Below, in pieces: positions 53,208-64,000 of a stretch of 64,000 bases of DNA. The DNA lies in NCBI RefSeq assembly GCF_014649375.1, contig NZ_BMSX01000008.1, forward strand, positions 1 through 64,000, read 5' to 3'. Within the stretch, counting starts at the first letter, position 1, and the number at the start of each line of letters is the position of its first letter. The position numbers and the translations under genes were made by a program. Source of the DNA: Streptomyces aurantiogriseus. GTDB taxonomy: Bacteria; Actinomycetota; Actinomycetes; Streptomycetales; Streptomycetaceae. The notes under the pieces were generated by a model. The model was not told where the DNA came from and did no database searches. It worked only from the letters and a program-made list of their open reading frames with translations.

Positions 53208-55076
53208 GTGCCCGCGACCCCTAACAATGTGCCCGAGCCGAGCCGTACCGACCCGGCTCTGATCCGCAATTTCTGCATCATCGCGCACATCGACCACGGC
53301 AAGTCCACGCTCGCCGACCGGATGCTCCAGCTGACCGGTGTGGTCGAGCAGCGGCAGATGCGTGCTCAGTACCTCGACCGCATGGACATCGAGCGTGAGC
53401 GTGGTATCACGATCAAGTCCCAGGCGGTGCGTCTGCCGTGGGCTCCCACCCAGGACCCGGGGAACACGCACATCCTCAACATGATCGACACCCCGGGGCA
53501 CGTCGACTTCACCTACGAGGTCTCGCGGTCGCTCGCCGCCTGCGAGGGGACCATCCTCCTCGTCGACGCCGCCCAGGGCATCGAGGCCCAGACCCTCGCC
53601 AACCTCTACCTGGCGATGGAGAACGACCTCACGATCATCCCCGTACTCAACAAGATCGACCTGCCGGCCGCGCAGCCGGAGAAGTTCGCCGAGGAGCTGG
53701 CGAACCTCGTCGGGTGCGAGCCGGACGACGTGCTGCGGGTCTCCGCCAAGACCGGTGTCGGCGTCGACGCGCTGCTGGACAAGGTCGTACGGGAGATCCC
53801 GGCACCGGTCGGCGTCAAGGACGCGCCCGCGCGCGCGATGATCTTCGACTCCGTGTACGACTCCTACCGGGGCGTGGTCACGTACGTCCGTGTCATCGAC
53901 GGGCAGCTCAACAAGCGTGAGCGCATCAAGATGATGTCCACGGGCGCCACCCACGAACTGCTGGAGATCGGCACCAACTCGCCCGAGATGCTGTCGGCCG
54001 ACGGCCTCGGTGTCGGTGAGGTGGGGTACCTCATCACCGGGGTGAAGGACGTCCGTCAGTCCAAGGTCGGTGACACCGTCACCAGCCAGGCGAAGGGCGC
54101 CACCGAGGCGCTCGGCGGGTACAAGGACCCGAAGCCGATGGTCTTCTCCGGTCTGTATCCGCTGGACGGCTCCGACTACCCGGAGCTGCGCGAGGCCCTG
54201 GACAAGCTGCAGCTCAACGACGCCGCGCTCGTCTACGAGCCGGAGACCTCCGCCGCCCTCGGCTTCGGCTTCCGCGTCGGCTTCCTCGGCCTGCTCCACC
54301 TCGACGTGATCCGCGAGCGGCTGGAGCGCGAGTTCGGCCTCGACCTGATCGCCACCGCGCCCAACGTGGTGTACCGCGTGGTCATGGAGGACCGCAGCGA
54401 GCACATCGTCACCAACCCGAGCGAGTTCCCTGAGGGGAAGATCAGTGAGGTGTACGAGCCGGTCGTGCGCGCCACCATCCTGGCGCCGACCGAGTTCATC
54501 GGATCGATCATGGAGCTGTGCCAGACCCGGCGCGGCACCCTGCTCGGCATGGACTACCTCTCCGAGGACCGGGTCGAGATCCGCTACACCCTCCCGCTCG
54601 CCGAGATCGTCTTCGACTTCTTCGACCAGCTGAAGTCGAAGACGCGTGGTTATGCGTCCCTGGACTACGAGCCCACCGGCGAGCAGACCTCCAGCCTGGT
54701 CAAGGTCGACATCCTGCTGCACGGCGACAAGGTGGACGCCTTCTCGGCGATCACCCACAAGGACGCCGCCTACGCCTATGGTGTGCGGCTCGTCGCCAAG
54801 CTGCGCGAGCTCATCCCGCGACAGGCCTTCGAGGTGCCGATCCAGGCCGCCATCGGCTCCCGGGTGATCGCCCGTGAGACCATCCGCGCCATCCGCAAGG
54901 ACGTCCTCGCCAAGTGCTACGGCGGCGACATCTCCCGTAAGCGCAAGCTGCTGGAGAAGCAGAAGGAAGGCAAGAAGCGGATGAAGATGGTGGGCTCCGT
55001 GGAGGTTCCGCAGGAGGCCTTCATCGCCGTGCTGAGCAGCGACGACAGCGGAAGCTCGGCCAAGGGCAAGAAGTAA
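53208..55076 (+). CDS. lepA: Elongation factor 4 (LepA)
   Basis: GTG 53208 gives 622 residues, the usual length; a longer frame from 53148 lacks support. G1 is AHIDHGKSTLADR, the switch region RGITIKSQ, G3 DTPGHVDF, G4 NKIDL. The C-terminal LepA-specific domain includes KCYGGDISRKRKLLEKQKEG. The GTPase back-translocates or remodels stalled ribosomes. Divergent from rpsT. Confidence 0.97.
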   Translation: MPATPNNVPEPSRTDPALIRNFCIIAHIDHGKSTLADRMLQLTGVVEQRQMRAQYLDRMDIERERGITIKSQAVRLPWAPTQDPGNTHILNMIDTPGHVDFTYEVSRSLAACEGTILLVDAAQGIEAQTLANLYLAMENDLTIIPVLNKIDLPAAQPEKFAEELANLVGCEPDDVLRVSAKTGVGVDALLDKVVREIPAPVGVKDAPARAMIFDSVYDSYRGVVTYVRVIDGQLNKRERIKMMSTGATHELLEIGTNSPEMLSADGLGVGEVGYLITGVKDVRQSKVGDTVTSQAKGATEALGGYKDPKPMVFSGLYPLDGSDYPELREALDKLQLNDAALVYEPETSAALGFGFRVGFLGLLHLDVIRERLEREFGLDLIATAPNVVYRVVMEDRSEHIVTNPSEFPEGKISEVYEPVVRATILAPTEFIGSIMELCQTRRGTLLGMDYLSEDRVEIRYTLPLAEIVFDFFDQLKSKTRGYASLDYEPTGEQTSSLVKVDILLHGDKVDAFSAITHKDAAYAYGVRLVAKLRELIPRQAFEVPIQAAIGSRVIARETIRAIRKDVLAKCYGGDISRKRKLLEKQKEGKKRMKMVGSVEVPQEAFIAVLSSDDSGSSAKGKK

Positions 55077-55095
55077 GCGCGTTCGCGCCGGTTCA

Positions 55096-55127
55096 CGGGC
55101 CCGTCGCGCTGTTGCGCGGCGGGCCCG
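55096..55127 (+). terminator. Terminator after lepA
   Basis: CGGGCCCGTCGCGC / GCGCGGCGGGCCCG, 14-bp stem with one G-T and loop TGTT. Confidence 0.75.
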
Positions 55128-55165
55128 CTGCCTGTGGTCTGTAGAAAGTGACAGTACGTGACCCC

Positions 55166-55222
55166 TTACGCGCCGGGCGGTCGCCCTTTACTCTGATCCC
55201 TGCTCGATAGTTACTCGCGAGT
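55166..55222 (+). promoter_or_regulatory. Promoter and palindromic operator of the acyl-CoA synthetase gene
   Basis: TTACGC (55166-55171), 17-nt spacer, TACTCT (55189-55194). About 18 nt later lies the perfect palindrome ACTCGCGAGT (55213-55222), set in GTTACTCGCGAGTTAAAC. A palindrome just past the -10 fits repression by a TetR-type fatty-acid regulator; the regulator is not in the window. Confidence 0.5.
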
Positions 55223-55275
55223 TAAACAACAGCCGCACTGAGCCAGCCGCATCGTCGCGGGCCCCGGAGGATGTC

Positions 55276-57150
55276 GTGAGCGACACACAGACACTGATCG
55301 AGAACCGCCCGCCGTCCGTCGCGGGCCTCTTCCTGGAGCGCGTGTCGGCCACGCCGGACGGGGAGGCGTACCGCTACCCCGTGCCGGCCGCGTCCGGTCA
55401 GGGTCCGGACGACTGGAAGTCGCTGAGCTGGGCGCAGACCGCCGACCGGGTCTACGCCATCGCGGCCGGTCTGATCGAACTGGGCGTGCAGCCCGAGCAG
55501 CGCGTGGCGCTCGCCTCCGCCACCCGGATCGAGTGGATCCTCGCCGACCTCGGCATCATGTGCGCCGGCGCGGCGACGACGACGGTCTACCCGCAGACCA
55601 ACGCCGACGAGTCGGCGTACATCCTCTCCGACTCCGAGAGCCGGGTGCTGATCGCGGAGGACGCGGCCCAGCTCGCCAAGGCGGTGGAGAAGCGCGCCGA
55701 GCTGCCCGACCTCACCCACGTCGTCGTCATCGACCCGGCCGGTGTGGAGACCGCCGACTGGATCCTCACCCTCGACGAGCTGGAGAAGCGCGGTGCCGCC
55801 CGTCTGGAGCAGGATCCCGAGCTGATCAAGAAGCGGGTCGGCGCGATCACCAAGGACCAGCTCGCCACGCTCATCTACACCTCCGGCACCACCGGCCGTC
55901 CCAAGGGTGTGCGCCTCCCGCACGACAACTGGTCGTACATGGCGAAGGCGATCGCCGCGACCGGGCTGATCAGCGGCGAGGACGTGCAGTACCTGTGGCT
56001 GCCGCTCGCGCACGTCTTCGGCAAGGTGCTGACCTCCGGGCAGATCGAGGTCGGCCACGTCACCGCCGTCGACGGCCGCGTCGACAAGATCATCGAGAAC
56101 CTGCCGGTCGTCCAGCCGACGTACATGGCGGCCGTGCCGCGCATCTTCGAGAAGGTCTACAACGGCATCGCGAACAAGGCCCGGGCGGGCGGCGGCGCCA
56201 AGTACAAGATCTTCCAGTGGGCCGCGGAGGTCGCCCGCGAGTACGCCAAGGTCGCGCAGGACAACTTCCGGCGCACCGGGACGGCCTCCGTGCCGTTCGG
56301 GCTCGGCGCCAAGCACAAGGTCGCCGACGCGCTCGTGTACGCGAAGATCCGTGAGGCGTTCGGCGGCAACCTGCGGGCGTGCGTCTCCGGGTCCGTGGCG
56401 CTCGCCCCCGAGATCGGCTTCTTCTTCTCCGGCGCCGGCATCCACATCCTGGAGGGCTACGGCCTCACGGAGTCCTCCGCGGCCTCCTTCGTCAACCCCG
56501 GCGAGGCCTACCGCACCGGCACGGTCGGCAAGCCGCTGCCCGGCACCGAGGTGCGCATCGCCGAGGACGGCGAGATCCTGCTGCGCGGCCCCGGCATCAT
56601 GGAGGGCTACCACAAGCTGCCCGAGAAGACCGCCGAGGTGCTGGAGCCGGACGGCTGGTTCCACACCGGCGACATCGGCGAACTGTCCCCCGACGGCTAC
56701 CTGCGCATCACCGACCGCAAGAAGGACCTCTTCAAGACCTCCGGCGGCAAGTACATCGCGCCCACCGAGGTCGAGGGCCAGTTCAAGTCCGTGTGCCCCT
56801 ACGTCTCCAACATCCTCGTCCACGGCGCCGACCGGAACTTCTGCACCGCGCTCATCGCCCTCGACGAGGCGTCCATCCTGGGGTGGGCCGAGGAGAACGG
56901 CCTGGGTGGCAAGTCGTACGCGGAGGTGGTCGCCGCTCCGGCGACCGTCTCCCTCATCGAGGGGTACGTCGAGCAGCTCAACTCCGGGCTCCAGCGGTGG
57001 CAGACGATCAAGAAGTTCCGGTTGCTTCCCCGGGATCTGGATGTGGAGCACGGGGAGATCACGCCGAGTCTGAAGTTGAAGCGGCCGGTTGTGGAGCGGG
57101 AGTACCAGCACTTGCTGGATGAGATGTACGAAGGGACTCGCGAGAAGTAG
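55276..57150 (+). CDS. Long-chain acyl-CoA synthetase (AMP-forming)
   Basis: GTG 55276 follows CCGGAGG. 624 residues of the ANL superfamily: IYTSGTTGRPKGVRLPHDNW (AMP-binding P-loop, ~205), the GYGLTESSA motif, GWFHTGDIGELSPDGYLRIT and DRKKDLFKTSGGKYIAP. It activates long-chain fatty acids with ATP and CoA for degradation or lipid synthesis (FadD15 type). A palindromic operator candidate lies upstream. Confidence 0.93.
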   Translation: MSDTQTLIENRPPSVAGLFLERVSATPDGEAYRYPVPAASGQGPDDWKSLSWAQTADRVYAIAAGLIELGVQPEQRVALASATRIEWILADLGIMCAGAATTTVYPQTNADESAYILSDSESRVLIAEDAAQLAKAVEKRAELPDLTHVVVIDPAGVETADWILTLDELEKRGAARLEQDPELIKKRVGAITKDQLATLIYTSGTTGRPKGVRLPHDNWSYMAKAIAATGLISGEDVQYLWLPLAHVFGKVLTSGQIEVGHVTAVDGRVDKIIENLPVVQPTYMAAVPRIFEKVYNGIANKARAGGGAKYKIFQWAAEVAREYAKVAQDNFRRTGTASVPFGLGAKHKVADALVYAKIREAFGGNLRACVSGSVALAPEIGFFFSGAGIHILEGYGLTESSAASFVNPGEAYRTGTVGKPLPGTEVRIAEDGEILLRGPGIMEGYHKLPEKTAEVLEPDGWFHTGDIGELSPDGYLRITDRKKDLFKTSGGKYIAPTEVEGQFKSVCPYVSNILVHGADRNFCTALIALDEASILGWAEENGLGGKSYAEVVAAPATVSLIEGYVEQLNSGLQRWQTIKKFRLLPRDLDVEHGEITPSLKLKRPVVEREYQHLLDEMYEGTREK

Positions 57151-57170
57151 GGGGCGGCGGGGGACTCGCG

Positions 57171-57244
57171 GCGGCTGCGGGTTTCTTGTGGCTGGTCGCT
57201 CCCCATCGCGGCGGAGCCGCATATCGACGCAGCCCCGCGCCCCT
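57171..57244. repeat. Dispersed Streptomyces repeat, copy 2 (inverted relative to copy 1)
   Basis: GCGGCTGCGGGT ... GTGGCTGGTCGC ... CGCGGCGGAGCCGCATATCGA ... CCGCGCCCC, the reverse complement of the element at 21463-21531, again between converging genes. Confidence 0.7.
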
Positions 57245-57248
57245 CTCG

Positions 57249-57689
57249 TTACTTCACTTCCCCTTTGCTTATCAGTTGACGGAGTTGCCTCACCTCGGTG
57301 CGCAGCTCGTCCAACTCCAGGAACACCCTCACCTTCGCCCTCAGCACCCACGGGTCGAAGGGCTTGGTGAGGTAGTCCGCCGCGCCCGTCGCATAGCCGC
57401 GGAACGCGTAGCCGGAGTCGTCCTCCGCGCCGGTCAGGAAGATGATCGGGACGTGCTTCGTCTGGTCGAGGCGTTTGATGTTGGCGGCTGTCTCGAAGCC
57501 GTCCATGCCCGGCATGCGGACGTCGAGGAGGACGAGGGCGATGCGGCGGCGCAGGAGGACCTTCAGGGCCTCCTCGCCCGAACGTGCCCGTACGAGCGGC
57601 TGGTTGAGGGAGGCGAGGACGGCCTCCAGGGCGATCAGGTTGTCCTCCATGTCGTCGACCAGGAGGATCGCGGCACGCTGGTCGGACAT
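57249..57689 (-). CDS. Response regulator (receiver plus short coiled tail)
   Basis: ATG 57689 (GAGGG upstream) is preferred over 57704. 146 residues. The receiver covers ~5-120: ILLVDDMEDN, phospho-Asp in VLLDVRMPGMDGF, conserved Thr in IFLTGAEDD and Lys in YLTKPFDPWVL. A coiled tail (LDELRTEVRQLRQLI) replaces an output domain. It lies 4 nt after the hybrid kinase, so it is co-transcribed with it and is its likely separate phosphate acceptor. Confidence 0.9.
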   Translation of the reverse strand: MSDQRAAILLVDDMEDNLIALEAVLASLNQPLVRARSGEEALKVLLRRRIALVLLDVRMPGMDGFETAANIKRLDQTKHVPIIFLTGAEDDSGYAFRGYATGAADYLTKPFDPWVLRAKVRVFLELDELRTEVRQLRQLISKGEVK

Positions 57690-57693
57690 GGCG

Positions 57694-61941
<4,248 letters not shown>

Positions 61942-62042
61942 GACGGCCCACTTCGGTAACTCGGCGCTTATGGGCGTGGCCAGTCTGTCACTCTGTCGGC
62001 ATCGACCGAGGCGTAATCGTCCGACTGCTCGGGGAGCTGTCC

Positions 62043-63983
62043 ATGGGGGCCATTCCGACGCAACGGGAAACCGTGTCCCGTGCCGGTGGTGCGCCCGCGC
62101 ACGCGGGCGGACACCTGCACCCGCACACCCGCGCGACCCTCGCCGGCAGCTCCCTGGCCCCCGGCTCCGCCCGCGACCTCGTCCGCGCCGCGCTGACGGA
62201 GTGGGCCGAACCGGGCCTGCCCGGCACCGAGAACCTCATGGACCTCGCCGAGGACGCGATACTCGTCGTCAGCGAGCTGGTCACCAACGCCGTCGTGCAC
62301 GCCGGCACCGATGTCGACCTGGTCTGCCGGCTGGAGGAGGAGCCCGAGACCTGCGCTGTCGTCGTGGAGGTCACCGACCACCACCCCTCCCGCGCGCCAC
62401 GCGACGGCACCCCCGAGACGCCGTACGAGACACCCGAGTACGGCCGCGGTCTGCGGCTGGTCGCGACGCTGGCCGAGGCATGGGGGGTGACGTACCGCAG
62501 GGGGACGAAGACGGTGTGGGCGCGGCTGGTGCCCTGCGGGGCGCACGAGGAGGCGCAGCTCCCGGAGCCCTGCGCCGCCGACGGCACTCCCGCCTCCTCC
62601 CTCACCTTCGCCGAGGCCCTCGCCCCCGAGCCGCACAGCTCCGTCCGTGACGGGGACTGGCTGGGCCGGGGCGCCCTCTCCTTCCTCGCCGAGGCCTCCG
62701 ACCTGCTCGCGGGCCAGCTCGACGAGGACCTGGTCGCTGCGCTCACCGGCCAGCTGCTCGTGCCGCGTCTCGCCGACTGGTGCGCGGTGTGGCTGGAGGA
62801 CGAGCTCAGCGGGCGCTGGGGGGCCGTCCACCAGAGCGCGGGAGGCTGGGGCGGCGGCGGGGGCGGGCCCGGGCCGCGGCTGGCCCGCGTCTGGCACATC
62901 AGCGAGAACCACATCGAGGAGCTGCGCCGGGCCCTGGAGAAGGACCCGCCGCACCCGCCCGACGACCTGCGCTCCGGGCCCGCCGCCCATCCCTGGCCCG
63001 CCACCGCGCTCGGCCCGCACGGCGCCGCCCTCGCCTACCGGCTGATCGCCGGCGGCCGTCCCCTCGGCACGCTCGTCATCGGGCGAACCGGACTGCTGCG
63101 CTTCCCCGACGAGGTCACCGGGCTCGTCGAGGATCTCGGCCGCCGGGTCGCGCTCGCCATCGGCGCGGCCCGCCAGTACGCCCGCCAGGCCACCATCAGC
63201 GCCGTCCTGCAGCGTGGACTGCTGCCCGGCGCGGTCGCCGAGATCCCGGGGGTGCGCAGCGCCCTCGTCTACGAGCCACGTGAGCAGGGCGGGCCCAGCG
63301 GCGACTTCTACGACCTGTTCCCGGCGGGCGACGGACGCTGGTGCTTCGCGGTGGGCGACGTGCAGGGCAAGGGCCCGGAGGCGGCCGTCGTCATCGGTCT
63401 GGCCCGCCCCTGGCTGCGGCTGCTGGCCCGCGAGGGCTACGGCGTCGCCGACGTCCTCGACCGCCTCAACCAGCTCCTCCTCGACGACGCCACCGAGGCC
63501 GCCGACGCCGCCGCCCGCGCGTTCGTCGGCCCCGCGGGACCCGGCGACGGCCCGCAGACCCGTTTCCTCTCTCTCCTCTACGGCGAGCTGGCCCCCTTCG
63601 CGGGCGGCATCCGCTGCACCCTCGCCTCGGCCGGCCACCCCCTACCGCTGCTGCTCGGCCCCGACGGCGGCGTCACCACGGCCGCGCAGCCCCAGACCCT
63701 CCTCGGGGTCATCGAGGACGCCACCTACACCAGCGAGACCCTGGACCTGCGCCCCGGCGACAGCCTCCTGTGCGTCACCGACGGCGTCACCGAGCGGCGC
63801 TCGGGCTCCCGCCAGTTCGACGACGGCGACGGCCTCGCCACCGCACTGGCCGGCTGCGCGGGGCTGGACGCGGACCTGATCGCCGAGCGCATCCGGAGGC
63901 TGGTGCACGAGTTCGGGGGACAGCCGCCGGAGGACGATCTGGCGCTGCTGGTGCTGCAGGCGGAGTCCCTTCCGGCGCAGTAG
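62043..63983 (+). CDS. HATPase-GAF-SpoIIE (PP2C) phosphatase regulator
   Basis: ATG 62043, GGGGAG upstream; 646 residues. Residues ~40-160 are an RsbW-like ATPase (VVSELVTNAVVHAG, YGRGLRLVATLAEAWG). Residues ~215-390 are a GAF-type sensor. Residues ~400-640 are the SpoIIE/RsbU PP2C phosphatase (LQRGLLPG, GPSGDFYDLFPAGD, AVGDVQGKGPEAA, ASAGHPLPLLL, VTDGVTERR, DDLALLVL). Combining an anti-sigma-type kinase fold and a phosphatase in one chain is common in Streptomyces and points to control of an anti-anti-sigma switch. It is divergent (101 nt) from the multi-HAMP kinase. Confidence 0.93.
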   Translation: MGAIPTQRETVSRAGGAPAHAGGHLHPHTRATLAGSSLAPGSARDLVRAALTEWAEPGLPGTENLMDLAEDAILVVSELVTNAVVHAGTDVDLVCRLEEEPETCAVVVEVTDHHPSRAPRDGTPETPYETPEYGRGLRLVATLAEAWGVTYRRGTKTVWARLVPCGAHEEAQLPEPCAADGTPASSLTFAEALAPEPHSSVRDGDWLGRGALSFLAEASDLLAGQLDEDLVAALTGQLLVPRLADWCAVWLEDELSGRWGAVHQSAGGWGGGGGGPGPRLARVWHISENHIEELRRALEKDPPHPPDDLRSGPAAHPWPATALGPHGAALAYRLIAGGRPLGTLVIGRTGLLRFPDEVTGLVEDLGRRVALAIGAARQYARQATISAVLQRGLLPGAVAEIPGVRSALVYEPREQGGPSGDFYDLFPAGDGRWCFAVGDVQGKGPEAAVVIGLARPWLRLLAREGYGVADVLDRLNQLLLDDATEAADAAARAFVGPAGPGDGPQTRFLSLLYGELAPFAGGIRCTLASAGHPLPLLLGPDGGVTTAAQPQTLLGVIEDATYTSETLDLRPGDSLLCVTDGVTERRSGSRQFDDGDGLATALAGCAGLDADLIAERIRRLVHEFGGQPPEDDLALLVLQAESLPAQ

Positions 63984-64000
63984 GGCTCAGTCCCTTCCGA

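Overview
The window is high-GC DNA with many GTG starts, GC-rich third codon positions, TANNNT leaderless promoters and the gene order rplU-rpmA-obg ... proB-proA ... nadD-rsfS ... leuS ... comEA-comEC-holA-rpsT-lepA. That order is typical of the core chromosome of Streptomyces. No prophage, CRISPR array or replication origin is visible.

Region 1 (1-8.7 kb) is accessory. It is a worn polymorphic-toxin island. Up to four copies of one nearly identical Hint (autoproteolytic, intein-like) module sit in a row. Where a C-terminal tip survives, it differs from copy to copy and is followed by a candidate immunity gene: a type-27-like toxin tip with a DUF6193-like protein, an HNH-like tip with a DUF4265-like protein, and a tip with deaminase zinc motifs (C-A-E ... 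C-x2-C) with an unknown immunity protein, a barstar-family gene and an internally deleted immunity duplicate. No N-terminal delivery or RHS part is visible, so these look like displaced toxin cassettes. Decay is widespread: a 37-nt frameshifting deletion in Hint copy 2, a Hint scrap with a nonsense codon, an IS5-like transposase scrap, a frameshifted SUKH-3-like pseudogene and a broken SurA-N lipoprotein scrap.

Region 2 (9.1-11.6 kb) holds a WhiJ-like set: a DUF397 protein, an XRE/DUF5753 regulator and a divergent HATPase protein, with an 18-nt inverted repeat between the divergent genes. A Uma2 protein follows.

Region 3 (11.6-33.9 kb) is core. It carries ribosomal proteins L21 and L27, Obg and a Tat-exported PhoD phosphatase. 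A wall-polymer group comes next: a TarI/TarJ-type fusion for CDP-ribitol, a TagF-like polymerase, a GT2 glycosyltransferase and a pyruvyltransferase-family protein; an LCP-like protein lies downstream of nadD. The rest is proline synthesis (proB, proA), two related membrane proteins, an M48 protease, two tiny membrane proteins, nadD, rsfS and a histidine phosphatase.

Region 4 (34-43.9 kb) has two identical tRNA-Ala(GGC) genes, a regulator/MFS exporter pair, two small zinc-ribbon proteins, a NuoF-like flavoprotein with a ferredoxin tail next to a membrane cytochrome, and leuS behind what looks like a leucine leader-peptide attenuator.

Region 5 (44-64 kb) carries a DegV protein, comEA-comEC, an arylamine N-acetyltransferase, holA, a 5'-truncated SnoaL-like fragment, rpsT, lepA, an acyl-CoA synthetase, a response regulator with a very large multi-HAMP hybrid histidine kinase, and a divergent HATPase-GAF-SpoIIE phosphatase.
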